Shown here: positions 43,501-55,357 of the stretch, piece by piece
Layout of the letters: each line of letters starts with the position of its first letter
How positions within the stretch are numbered: position 1 is the first letter of the stretch
NCBI RefSeq assembly: GCF_002575655.3
Contig: NC_053037.3
Span: forward strand, 146,703,207-146,767,206
Direction of reading: 5' to 3'
Source: Aegilops tauschii subsp. strangulata
Taxonomy: Eukaryota; Streptophyta; Magnoliopsida; Poales; Poaceae
Length of the DNA stretch: 64,000 nucleotides
Program-made: the position numbers and the translations under genes
The notes under the pieces: model-generated
Told to the model about the DNA's origin: nothing
Database searches by the model: none
What the model saw: only the letters and a program-made list of their open reading frames with translations

Positions 43501-46500
43501 TTAATGATCACCATGTCCCAGGATCTGTTTGTTATCTTTCTTGAATATATATGTGTAAGGCATTTTGTGTAGGACTTGAGCTTTATCTTAAAATTTCCGC
43601 AAGATTAAGCCCCATTAAGCACAAATAGCAGCCCTTCTAAAATAAGTTACTCCCTCCGATCCAAATTAATTGACGCAGCTTTAGTTTAAGAGCAATTCCA
43701 GTGGCATAATGACTTATGCATTACACAGGCAAAAAGTTGCGGTAAACCATTTCAAACCGGTTTTGAAAATAATAATTAAACTTCACTTCATCAAAGTCTA
43801 CTTCTTTAAAGTGTAAAATACAGAAGTGCATTTGTGAATATGTATCTGTGTCTGTGATCTTACTATGCACTTATCCATCTATCGATTGCAGTGTTCGACT
43901 CTGGAAAGATCCTATGCGTAAGATGATGGACTCTAATGATGCTATTGGAGATGCTTCCCAGGTGTGCACTGAAGGGATGCATTACATTTATTTTGCACTA
44001 TCTATGTTGTATGACATCTCATTTCCTTACTTTGCCAATGTGGTTTACAGCCGTCAGCAGTCTATACATGGAAGCATGCATTTTGGTGAGAGCACTGTTG
44101 CACTGCTCTGACTTCTTCCAGATTCCTCTCATCTTCTTTGCTGAACGGACCATTTCTCTTCTGATGAATTTTAGGGGTGTTGACCACCAGTGGGATCGTA
44201 ATGTTTTCGCAACTGTAGGTGCTCAGGTAGATATATGGGACCATAACAGGTATAATATCTGATAGCCTTTTCCCCAGCATTTTGTGTCTCTTTCTTCTAC
44301 CACCACCAATGCTAATTTCATTTGTGTAGGTCGGAGCCAATAAATACCTTTGAATGGGGTAAAGATACAGTTCTTTCTGTGCGGTTTAATCCTGGAGAAC
44401 CTGATGTTTTACTTACATCATCTAGGTAATTTTAGATTGTGTACAACATATTTTGTCTCTAGTTGATTATTCTTTAATTTCCCCTAAAATTCCAGTATTT
44501 GTTGCTTTCAATGTTAATTTTCTATGATGAATGTTGTAATCTGATATTTTGCTCTCATTAAAACTTCCTTTTCCTACTAAAATAGGATTGCATTTTTTTT
44601 GCAGTGATCGGAGTTTAACACTTTTTGACCTGCGCATGTCATCCCCAGCTAGAAAGTTAATCATGAAGGTTTGTTGAATTCTCTTTATTTGTGGATGCTT
44701 GTAATACCTAGAAAATTCAAAATAGATAGAGCATGCTAACATTATGAGACTTTGATGCACATAGAACATTTGCTTTGTTCTCATATGCTGTGCACATAAT
44801 GCCTACCGTCTCGTTCTGATTCCCCATGCAAAGTACATCAGCATTTGTTCATCACCGAACGGAACATAAAGTATAAGTGAGAAAGACCAACAAAAAATTA
44901 CCATATGATAGTGGGCTGTGTTAGTTTTAGTTCACTATCGCATGATGCTTCATGACAAAATTAAATTGAGAATAAGATCCTGTTGAGATCTTGGTAATGG
45001 TATTGCTTAAATTTGAGTTTACCTTAAAAACCCAAGCACCGATAATACAGTGTTAAAAAAAAGTATGCTTGCTTAGAAAGATTTCACATGCCTCCCTTCC
45101 CTATTTTTGGTGTGTGTAACCAAGATTTAGAACTCTTAAGCCTACATCAACAAGTTTCAAGTTGATGTATTATTCTGCTATTAATTGTCTATGAAGGGAA
45201 TGGGCCTAATACACGCGTCTAAAAAGATCCAAAGTGAGCTCTGAATAATGCATTACCTGATGATGATGTATGCTGGGTCCATATCCCACTGGGAGTGAGG
45301 TAATTACGGTCCTAACAAAGAGTGAGGAATATAAATCTACGGTAGTTAAAATAGAGAAGTACAAAGAATATCGAAAATAAACAAACACTTTGCGGGAACC
45401 ACCTTAAAACTAGTCAGTTTCTGGCGGGTTGGAAGAAAGAACAATGGACGGTGCATTTACAGGACACATAGAGATATCCGCTCTTCAGGAGAAATGGTTA
45501 TGTGTCATTTCATATGGACTAAATTGTAAGAGACTAAGAGGTCCTTGCAAGGTCTTGGATATATTCTTCTCCTGTACATTTAAAATCTGTTGACACATCT
45601 TTTTAGTCGCAATTTTGCACTTCTGAATTAATCCTTCCTGTCTTCTGCGGACACATTAATGTCACCCTCAATATCAACATGTGATCTTGTAAACACAGTT
45701 CTGAGGAGTATCTTCAAATTCATTGATCTCTATTTATTCTTCTGCAATCATCTGGCATGCCAACTCATTAGAGTCTTTTCGCATGAACATTTCATATTTT
45801 CAGGACCTTTTAAACCAACCCATTTCAGAATCTTATGCCTATCTTTTGTTCTGGAATTTATTATCCCTAAAAGTAACCATTTTGATCAGGCCAACAGTGT
45901 CCAAAATATAGATCTAGCACCATCTTCTGCCAACTAATTTAATTTTTTGTAATGTCAACCATATTTGATCAGTCGAAATTTGCATGTTCTCGTTCATCAT
46001 ACTAACTTAGTTATTTTTAATGCTCTTCTAATTATTTGGGCACCTTGCTGAATATTTGTTGCTTTTCAGCTCTATCTCAGTAACCACTGAGCTATAGAGA
46101 GTTGGAGATGCTAATGTATTTTTTTTATGCAGACAAGGTGCAATTCATTATGCTGGAACCCTAGGGAGCCCATGAACTTCACTGCTGTAAGATTGAAATG
46201 TCAAACATTTTTGTTCTTGTTATATGCTTGCGCTAATGAAGGAACTTATATGATACTGTTCCAGACTGGAAGATATATGAATTTTCGTTTAAAATTTGAG
46301 CTTTTGCATAGCTAAGAACTTCCGTCCTGATTCTTTTTGTTACTAGGCAAACGAAGATACAAACTGTTATTCTTTTGATGCTAGAAAGCTGAATGAAGCC
46401 AAGGTTGTTCACAAGGGTCATGTTTCAGCAGTGTAAGTATTATTTGGAAATACAAATATCTAATGTCCTGTTTAAAGTATAAAATATTGATGTCTGTAAA

Positions 46501-49066
46501 GGTCAATCCCTTGGTAGAGAAAACGAGTGAATATTATATAGATCTCTATGTCAAGTGCATGTGCTAGCATATATGTCTTCTCACCGCCATATCCAAATAA
46601 AAAAGCGGTTTAAGTAATAAATTTTAATTAAAGAGATGAATCAATGGTATCATGATTAAACCCCTCCTACTTGTATTTTTTTTACAATTTTGGTTAAGTG
46701 AGGGATCAAATATGTAGTCAACTTTATTTGATGGTAGCTTGGAGGATTAGAAATATGACTGTTGCTTTCCAATTAGCTGTTTTTGCATTAATTGCAACTT
46801 CCTCAGTCTTAGTAATTAGTGTACCCCTTGTATTTGCATCTCCTGATGGTTGGCCAAATAATAAAAATGTTGTATTGCCTGGGGGAAAAGTGACATCCAG
46901 CGCGGGTCCAATAATTTGATCGATACGACCTGTACTTTTTTCTTCAATTGTGGAAACCCCGGGACGAGAAATAGTTGGATTGGTTCTCATAATTATCACA
47001 TAATTAAGAAAAAGGAATTTGTCGAAATTTTTCTTTTTTTATTGTTGAATAATGCCAAATCAAATAAAAAATCCAAAAGTAAAAAGGAAATGAAATAGTT
47101 TATTCAATAAGTATCTCTTGTCAATACGAATAGCACACGGACAAGTTCTAGGATACATCAACAAAACTGAAGCTGCAATAAGGATTTTATGCATGGGGTG
47201 CTATTTCATTGTAGCGTCTATGTGTCATTGAACTCACTGAGATATGCAGTTCCTGCCTTGCATTATACAATGTACACCTGAAAGCTATCATTTCATGTAG
47301 TTCTGCATCAAGTCCATTGGCAACATACAGTATTCTTTTTCTTTTGATTTTTGGAAGTCAATTCTTACATGAGTTGAGTTGTCAGGATGGATGTTGATTA
47401 CAACCCAACAGGACGGGAATTTGTTACTGGTTCCTACGATAGAACGGTACGTGCCACTTTTGTAGATCCAAGTTCACACTGTAACCATGCATATGTGATT
47501 TTTCACAATTTTTTTTACTGCTTTTGTAGGTACGAATCTTCAATTATAATGGTGATCATAGCAGGGAGATATACCATACTAAGAGGATGCAAAGGTTTGT
47601 TTCTATTATTTATTTTCGCTCTTCCTTGCTTAGTTTGTCTACCTGATCTTAAGCCCAAAATTTAGTATGGTTCCCAACTTTTACCCCTCAAGCCTGTTCT
47701 GCTATCGGATACCAACCAGATCAATTTAGTGTCAGATCAGTTTTTGTCTATATCTTTTGAGTGTTCAGAATAGTCTTTTCAGTTCAACCAGTTTTACAGT
47801 TGAATATGTTGTTCTGTTGAGACGTATGAAGGTTTGAGAATTCCATTTCAACCAGATGCGCAGCCATATAACCATGGTTCTTGGGATCAGCATGAATACA
47901 CCAGTTCTGATACATGTGCATTTATATATTACCGGTTTTTACCGTTAGCCATCTTAATTTCAGACCCCATGTTTATCTTTAACAACTTGGTTTTATGGAC
48001 TTTTTGTTCTGTTGTAACCAGTTTACCCTTACCTTGGCAGGGTGTTTTGTGTGAAATACACATATGATGGGACCTATCTAGTTTCTGGCAGTGATGATAC
48101 AAATCTTCGACTGTGGAAGTCCAAAGCTTCAGAACAATTGGGAGTTGTAAGTTTTCTTACTGCCATCCGGTGTTTGCCAGTTGTTGCTGTCTCGCATGTT
48201 TACTACTTGCTTCAGTTCCATGCCATGTGATTGAGCTCACATGGATGCCCAATGAAGTAGCATAACAATAAACGCCTGTTGTTGACATCCTCTTATTCCT
48301 TCTGTTTAGCAACATCATATTCCATGACCAGACACAAATGATGTACTTAATTAAGAATGCCAGAGAATCAGTAGTAAATGTGAGCATATTAGTGACCTTC
48401 AAGACATCGCAATTAGCTGTTTTGTTTTTGAGATTCAGTTATGGGTTAAAAAATGCTTAGCTAGGCTAGCGGGTAAAGACTTTTCTGATTGAAACTTGAT
48501 AATGGTTCATGAAGGTATGGGTTTGCCTTGTTCTTTGACACTTAGCATTTTGCTTTTGGGGCTCATGGACAAAGGTCCTAATGGCCTCACTTGTTAGTCG
48601 GTTATTGGCAATAAGCGACACAAGCATTGTTGATTTTTCAATTTTCATCTACTCGTGTGTTTAAGGCCTTCTATTATGTATAAGATGTTTCAACAAATAT
48701 TTTCTGCAGATTCTTCCAAGGGAACGCAAAAAGCAAGAATATCTAGATGCTGTCAAGGCACGGTATAATCACCTTCCCGAAATCAGGCGGATTGACAAGT
48801 AAGCTACCATTTCTTGTCCTGAGAAGTGTTTCAACTTCATGGAGCATTTTGTTTTCGTTTACCATCATTCTGCTGATGCTGCATTGATGATGTGTTGTTG
48901 CAGACATAGGCACTTGCCTAAGCCAATCTACAAGGCAGGCAAGATAAGGCGCGCCATGATTGATGCAGAAAGCCGGAAAGAAGAAAGAAGGCGAGCGCAC
49001 AGTGCTCCAGGGAGCAGGACTATGCAGCCCTTCAGGAAGAGAAGGCTCATCACAGAAGTTGAGTAG
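40600..49066 (+). CDS. DCAF13: DCAF13/SOF1-like WD40 protein, ribosome biogenesis (SSU processome)
   Basis: Seventeen exons with GT-AG borders: 40600-40665, 41542-41631, 41714-41825, 43148-43175, 43267-43365, 43892-43961, 44051-44085, 44175-44249, 44330-44425, 44605-44668, 46133-46186, 46347-46432, 47386-47446, 47530-47594, 48041-48146, 48710-48798, 48904-49066. They sum to 1359 nt, or 452 residues, the usual length of the family, with no frame break. The start [20 protein letters not shown] is the conserved N terminus. WD repeats include [46 protein letters not shown] and [20 protein letters not shown]. The Sof1 domain closes the protein ([38 protein letters not shown]). Sof1/DCAF13 is a nucleolar U3 snoRNP/SSU-processome factor needed for 18S rRNA maturation and also a candidate CUL4-DDB1 substrate receptor. 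Telo-box and site II promoter motifs fit that role. Confidence 0.95.
40988..41069. mobile_element. left part of a Tourist-like MITE in DCAF13 intron 1
   Basis: It starts GGCCTCCTTTGGTTCATAGG after TTA (40985-40987), the usual 3-bp Tourist target. It is interrupted at 41069 by another MITE. A matching right end cannot be identified with confidence; sequence resuming at 41286 (ATCCTATAGGATTCAAGTGG) may belong to it. Confidence 0.55.
41070..41282. mobile_element. Tourist-like MITE nested in another MITE, DCAF13 intron 1
   Basis: The left end GGGCTCCTTTGATTCA and the right end (complement AAGGAGCGTTTGATTTCA) form imperfect terminal inverted repeats. CTA flanks both sides (41067-41069 and 41283-41285). 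The body is rich in ATAGGA/TCCTAT motifs and has no coding capacity. Confidence 0.65.
46731..47150. other. nuclear plastid DNA insertion (NUPT): psbZ joined to antisense atpB
   Basis: Within DCAF13 intron 12, 46755-46875 on the plus strand encodes [20 protein letters not shown] and on through [12 protein letters not shown], the first two thirds of plastid psbZ. It is preceded by a TTGGAGGATTAG-type leader. At about 46876 the sequence switches to the minus strand of atpB: from the ATG at 46990 leftwards it reads [20 protein letters not shown] and [18 protein letters not shown]. The atpB 5' leader continues to about 47150. The two genes are far apart in grass plastomes, so the insert is a joined mosaic. 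The pieces are short and are pseudogenes. The outer borders are approximate. Confidence 0.85.
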
Positions 49067-50189
49067 GGTGGATCTGACCATGGCGAGGCCAAACAAAGTG
49101 GTATTCTGGCGTATTATTTTTGGTCGAGTGTGAGTGATGGCAAGTTGGGATCATATTATTATTATGTGTAGTAGTAGTATTTTGTTACTTGCAAACCTTA
49201 GACGACACACCAGATTATATTTGAGAAGGAAAAAATAAACTTTATCAGCGATGCTGGTTTGTGACACTGGAATGCAAGCTCAACATACCTTCGTAATTCA
49301 ATCGCTGTAAAGTCTAGTGTGCGCTGTGTTATTCTCCATGGATGCCTTTATGCCAGCACCTGCTATGTTTACATGTCCGTTGTCTCCTAGACGAGATGGC
49401 GACATTTGGTGCACTCAAGTCAGTGAACACGTGAAGGCTGATTCTTCCCGTTCCTTGTTTTCTGTTATCTCTGTTGTTTCCGTTGTCAATGGGGAGTTTG
49501 CTGATTATTTCTCATACAGATACAGAGCTTCTATATTTTTGTTGTGCGCATCTTGAATTTGTTTGTATCGATCACCAAATGTGCTTGCTAGTCACATATT
49601 TTGCCCCCACATCATATTTCCTGGTACAGTTTACGTGTTAGTAATACGTTTTTCACATTTGATATCCATCATTTGAAGCTTATAAAAATTATTACCGAAA
49701 AGCTCGTTTCTGCATACAGATACAGAGTTTCTGTCCTATATATGTCGTGTTAATAAATAGTAGTACGTCTCTCACATTTCGCAGAAATGTGCAAGTGTGG
49801 AATTTCGCAGAAATATGCAAGTGCATTTCCACACGGAGCATGCATGCATCCTTGGTTATTCATTTACCAGTCCAATAATATAAGTTGTTCCATCCCAACA
49901 ATATAGACGCGGCTCTCATGTGTGCGCACAGCGCGCACGTACACGAGAGGAAAAACCCAGAGATCCATGTCAGTGCACTCATACAGACACACCCAGGACA
50001 GTACATTATTATAACTATGAGTATTAATCTACACGCGCACGCGTACGTCGACCGACCGGCCGGTCGATCAGTCATACCTATGCACGTAGGTGCAGACGGA
50101 CGAGTTGTCGACGAGTTGTGTCACCCAGAGAGGGGGGAAGCAGCAGCATGATGGCTCCAGCGCCGGCGGTGGTTGAGACGTACGTACTC
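49067..50189. other. intergenic region between convergent DCAF13 and GLK genes
   Basis: It carries the 3' UTRs of both genes. A short duplication is visible (ATTTCGCAGAAATGTGCAAGTG and a near-identical copy, 49776-49823), and CAGATACAGAG occurs twice (49517, 49718). The sequence 50005-50060 is rich in CG/AC repeats with two ACCGG motifs. No gene is supported here. Confidence 0.5.
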
Positions 50190-53100
50190 TCAGGCGGCGC
50201 CGTCGCAGTTCGTTGTGGCCGCCGGCGGGACCTTGGGTATGCCTTGCTTGTGCAGCTCCGACATGACGCTGTCCAGCGACGGGGGCTTGAGCCCCAGGGG
50301 AAGCGGCAGCCATGGCTTCACTAAAACGTCTCCGATGGCTGCGTCGATGCTCTCCTTGGACTGCATACATATACATGCCATGCGTGCAACAGAAATTAGC
50401 AACCATAGGTAAGTAAAAAATATATAGTGGAAATGAAACACATGATTTAGGGCCACGTTCTCCAAAATTCGCTGAAGGTCACGGCTTGTTTTTTCTTTGG
50501 ATTGGAACATCATGTACGACTACAGTGTGACTTCAGGATCAAAAGTTACAATATAAATTAATGAACTAGGAACCATCTGCCGTGCATGTGTACATACCAG
50601 GTGGAAATGAAACACATGGATTACGGGGGCCACGTTCTTCAGGATAAAAAGTACAGCATAAATTCATCTAAAAGAAGTACAGTATAAATCAATGAGCTAG
50701 GAACCATCAGCCGTGCCTATGTACTTACCGGGTGGGCGTCGAGCTGAAGCTGCAGGCCGGCGACTTTATTGCTCTGCGGCACCGGCGACGGCGGCGGCGG
50801 GATCGGTCTGTACATAGGATGCGGCACCATCCCCGGCATCGGCGGCGCAGCAAACCTCTGCATCTGCACGCGCACACACAGGTCACGATATTAGCTAGAC
50901 AATCACCACAGCTGCTTCAACGTTAACGACTGGGCAAATAATTCATACTGTACTAGCTAGTTTAATTACCACGGCCGCAGGAGGCATCGGCGGCGGAACG
51001 CACTGTGTCACTGCCTGCGGGCCCCATTTCCTCGCAGCCTGAGCGAGGAGAAAACGGTAAGCCAACCGGTTATTACGAACGCATGCCGCCAAACATGCAA
51101 AGCAAAAGAGCCTAGTCACGTGAACGCGAGAAGAGGGAGACAGAGGCGGAGCAATGTAGCGCACGCACGTTGTACTGCTGGTGCCAGTAGACGGGGTCCA
51201 CCGGCGGCTGGTGCGCCCACGCCGGCGGCGGCGCCAGGTGCCGCGGCCACACGGGCAACATGGACGGCGGTGACAGCGGCAGCGTCGCGTCGACGCCGGT
51301 GGGATGGCCCCACACGTGCAGCGGCCGGCAGAACGGCGGCGGCTGGCCGGGGTGGTGCGCCATCCCCGCGTGCGGCGGCATCGTCCCCGGGGGCGGGAAC
51401 CCGACCGTCGGCACGACCCACGGGCCGCCTCCCGCCGCCGCGTCCTTCCTCGGCCCGCCGGCCGCCGCGTACATCTGCCGCTTCTGCGTCCAGCTCGCCG
51501 CCTCCGCCTCCCTCGCCATCAGGTGCTTCCTGTGTGACCGGTACTTCTGCACTTGCACGGAGGGCATGTAAACGCATTAATTTCGGTTTGAAACGCAACC
51601 GCATTAACTTTGAGTCTTCGACCACAAATGCAACCTCATACTTTTACTTTTTTTGCCCGTGTTAATAATTGTTATTTTAAGTCGAACAAGCCACACTCCA
51701 TCCCCCCAAAAAAGTCAAACAAGCCACACATCATGGAATTTAAAATTACACAACAATCAAGTGCTACTTTAAGCTAGCCTCTTTTGGTTTACATGAATTT
51801 TGAAGGAATTCTGAAGGATAGGAATTTTGTAGGAAAAATTATTTGGCCTTTTGATTTGTACTCACACCGTCCCATATTGTAAGATGTTTTTGCAAGCTAA
51901 CCTAATTTGCAAAAACGTCTTACCTTATGGGACGGAGGAAGTAGAAATGAATTCCTGTTCCTATGTAGAATAGGAACCAATCATTTATCTTACTTCCTAT
52001 GGGTTTTCTATTCTTATCCTATATATGAACCGAAGAAGGCCTTAGATGTAAAAGCTGCAGATGCTCAGTTACAAAATTGTAACCATAATGTCGTTTCAGT
52101 CGATTAGAAATCATTTTCGAGTTTTTGACTCAGAAATAGGAATTCCTCAGCCAAATAAATACTCCATTTTTCCCCATACGGTTCTTTCTACTGTGAGGAG
52201 CAGATACAGAATAACGGTCTTCAGAAAAGTAGACACTCTTACAAATCATATATAGATCATTTTACTCACCCCTTGATTTCATTTTCGGATAAGCCTCCAC
52301 TTTTTAGTTACTGTTGCCATGTTTACAGGATCATACAAATGTTAAGGTGTAGTTTGTGGTTCAAATGTTGTCGTGTTTGGTCTGTTAGCTAAACTGAAAA
52401 AATACCACAAAACTTAGATTGAAAAAGTTGGACCATCACAATTAATCCACTGTACCTCACTGGTTCACTAAAATGTATATCAATGCAATGCTCAGCTAGC
52501 CATCTAATAATTATTTTATGAGGTGGAAGAACTTATATATACAGTTGTAGGCAATTTACAGAAAGGTATTCTCTCCGTAAACCAATATAAGACGTTTTAG
52601 ATCGTTAAAACTAAAGGGAGCAAGAACAGATTGCCGAGATCTGGATCTGTGTCGCCTGGCGCCAAAGCGGGACGCGCGCGCACGGGAATTCATGGGAGGA
52701 TATGGCCATCTCGCTAGAAAACGGGCGTCCAGGACCGGGCCGCGGGGAGTGGGAGTAGTACCTGCATGCACGGACGGGCGCTACGGCGGTGAGGAACGAA
52801 ACCCGGCCAGCATCGGGCGACATGGCACGCGCCCGCGCTGACTAGGGCAGGACCGGCCGGGGCCTCCCTCCCTCAATCCGTGTGGTGTGGGCAGTGGTCA
52901 CCCGTACGGCGTGGTGGTGCCCCCCTGCGCTGCTTACATTGGCGCCTCCCCGTTGCACGGTTTGGGCAGTGGAATATCCAAACGGAAACGCATGCATGCA
53001 TGAGCATGGCGTACTGGATAATTTTTGTTTGAATGAATGAGCGAGTGGTTTCACTTTTGACACCCCGCGTCTGCATGCATGTGTTTGTGAAAGCGCTGCC

Positions 53101-55357
53101 AAGGACTTGCATGATTCACGCATGGGGTCACATGCATGCATGCCATGCATATGGCGTACTGTAGTACAGTGCGTCGGTACGTACGTATACGTAGCGATAA
53201 TAATAATGCTGTAATAATGTACACGAGGCCGTGAGGGACTGGGACTGGCGGTTGCGACGCCATCCGTGCCTGGACAACGTATGGCGATAATGCATATGGA
53301 TATGGGCAGGCACAGACGTACTTCCTCTTTCCTATAATGTAAGAACGTTTTTAACACTACAGTGTAAAAAACGTTTTTATATTATGAGACGGAGGGAGTA
53401 CATATGTTGCCCAGACGGCCAGATCTGACTATGCTGCCTGGAGCTGGAGATGGACGGAGTGCATGTGTGTACATGCTCGTGTTTGTCTTAGCGCTAGCAG
53501 TGGCAGGCACCGCGTCCGTCCGAATTTAAAACTCGGCTGACGACTCGACATAAGACTTATGTGTGCACTGCTTATGGCAGATCTAGTCGTGCTTTAGTAA
53601 AACTGTAATTAATTTACAAAAATAATGCATGGAAAGAGACGCACCTGGAGATGGCTGGCGATGTTGTGGCGCGTGAGGCGGTACTCGTTGCCCATGAGCT
53701 CCAGGATCCGCGACGGCACCGCCTTGTCCAGCCCCAGCTGCTCCACCGCCTGCACGAACCGCCGGTGCAACTCCGGCGTCCAGTCCACCTGCCATTCATT
53801 CATCGTTTGTTTCTTTAATTAATGAATCACCAGCCATATATAATAAGCACGAATTGTATTAATCAAAGAACATCATTTACATGCTTCAGAAGATTCAGGG
53901 CACTAAATGGAACTACTTTCCTATGAGCTTGCTTACCCTAGAACTAGCTAGTAACAGAGAGACGTACACGCACGCACGTACGTATAGGCAGGAGAGATCA
54001 CAGACAAGACTTTTCATAGGCGCCGCGTGTGTGAAAACCTGCACTGAAATAAAGGGGCAAAGAGCAGCTATAGCCACACTGTTTGCTGCTGCTGTGTGTG
54101 TATGCCACTGTTACCGTGCGCTTCCCGTGACACTCGCCCTCTCTCTTTCCCTGCCGGCCGATTGAGATCTATCCTATCCGCCCGTCGTCCCAAAAAGCTG
54201 CCTGCACGGGGATTTCCATGGCCTATTCATTGCCGCGCGCGGCAGCAGCATTTCGGTGCAAACCTCCCTCCACGCGCCTCCTGTCCACTGATGATGTTAC
54301 CCAACTTTCAACTACGTACGTACCGACGCAGTAGCCGCGCGCGGGCGTCAAAGTCGATCAGCTGCTCGTGCTAGCTAGCTCCTCGCGACGGAGGCAATCA
54401 CGAGCTGCTGATTCGCCGCGGCTGTACCATGCAGGGCCAGGGCCATGCCTCGTGCTGCTACGAGGCTACAGCTAGGTCTCTCGTGATTTCTTGGGTCCTG
54501 GGTCAGTCAGATCTGATGCCTGCTGACTCGCAGGAGATGTTGTCGATCGTGAGAAAGATTATGTCAGAGTTTACGCCAGACGGGCAGCTGCAGCGAATCG
54601 TGATGTGCAGATCGATTGGACGATATAGAGTTTATCCCTTTCTTTCATTCTTTTTCCCCAACCCCATGCGGTTAAGCATGCTTAATTAATTATGCATATA
54701 CCATGGAGCTAGGGCTAGTGAGTGAGAGAATGCAGGCAGTACCTTCACCTTCCGCCTGCCGTGGGAGCTCTTGGTCGCCGCGGCTGCCGACGCGGGCTTC
54801 GACGTCATCTTGCTGTGCCCCTCTGCCGACGCCGACGACTTGCTGTTCTCACACCCGACCGCAGCGGAATAATCGTCCGTCGTCACCGCGCTGCAAACCT
54901 CATCGCCCACGTTGTTATTGTTCTTGTTGTCGTTGTGCTGCTTCACATCTTTCTCTTCCGACGACAACAACCCCTTCGTCTCGCCCTTGCCTTCTGGTAG
55001 TTCCATGCACATCTCTGCCGGTAGTTCCGTTTCCACGGCCGTCTTCGCCTCGTCGCCATGGTGGGTTTCGCAGCCGTCTGGCGCCGGCTCTGCCGCCGGG
55101 CTCAGCACCGTCGTCGTCGCCGGCTCGTCGGCGAACTCGGCGAGGAGCTCGGTCGGGTCGACCTCGAGGTCGGGGAGGATGTCGTCGCCGTCATCGACGT
55201 GGAAGAAGGGCATGTCGCACGTGCTGAAGTCGATGTAGTCCAGCAGGAAGTCGTCCTCCTCCACGGTGGCCTCCGGGAACCCGACATCGACATGGTGGTG
55301 GTCGCCGAGGTTGAAGACGGCCGGATTAGGGCTTTGCAGCGTGACCACCTCAAGCAT
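50190..55357 (-). CDS. GLK1: GOLDEN2-like (GLK) transcription factor, GARP family
   Basis: Six minus-strand exons (55357-54743, 53788-53645, 51546-51169, 51038-50970, 50863-50729, 50360-50190), all GT-AG and all in phase 0, give 503 residues. GLK proteins activate nuclear photosynthesis genes and chloroplast development. The N terminus ([20 protein letters not shown]) is acidic ([18 protein letters not shown]). A Lys/Arg stretch ([10 protein letters not shown]) leads to the GARP DNA-binding domain, residues about 206-262: [61 protein letters not shown] Pro/His-rich middle follows. The C-terminal GCT box ([39 protein letters not shown]) is specific to GLKs and separates them from other GARP genes. 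The internal ATG at 55357 is chosen because upstream residues do not resemble GLKs. Assignment to GLK1 rather than a GLK2/G2 paralogue is likely but not proven. The frame is intact. Confidence 0.92.
51777..52041. mobile_element. Tourist-like MITE in GLK intron 2, with a nested Stowaway
   Basis: The left end GCCTCTTTTGGTTTACAT and the right end ATGAACCGAAGAAGGCC are inverted repeats of each other, with CTA/TTA-like flanks. A Stowaway MITE sits inside it at 51861-51941. Confidence 0.7.
51861..51941. mobile_element. Stowaway-like MITE (81 bp) nested in the Tourist element
   Basis: TA flanks both sides (51859-51860, 51942-51943). The ends CTCACACCGTCCCATATTGT and ACCTTATGGGACGGAGGAAG are inverted repeats of the CTCCGTCCCA type, and the inner part (AAGATGTTTTTGCAAG / TTTGCAAAAACGTCTT) folds back on itself. 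Confidence 0.85.
53321..53398. mobile_element. Stowaway-like MITE (78 bp) in GLK intron 2
   Basis: Flanked by TA (53319-53320 and 53399-53400). Terminal inverted repeats run CTTCCTCTTTCCTATAATGT to TTATATTATGAGACGGAGGG, with an internal fold (AAGAACGTTTTT / AAAAACGTTTTT). It resembles the MITE at 56544-56624. Confidence 0.85.

Noticed and set aside
43648..43700. Left half of a Stowaway-like element (CTCCCTCCGATCCAAATTAA)
   Set aside because: No matching right end with TA could be found nearby, so only a possible fragment; not listed as a feature.
50732..51665. Plus-strand open frames opposite GLK exons 3-5
   Set aside because: Antisense shadows of GC-rich coding sequence, with Arg/Ala/Pro-biased composition and no domains.
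52565..52620. Stowaway-like left end (TTCTCTCCGTAAACCAATAT)
   Set aside because: The right inverted repeat is not visible and no TA pair brackets it. It is probably an old fragment in GLK intron 2.
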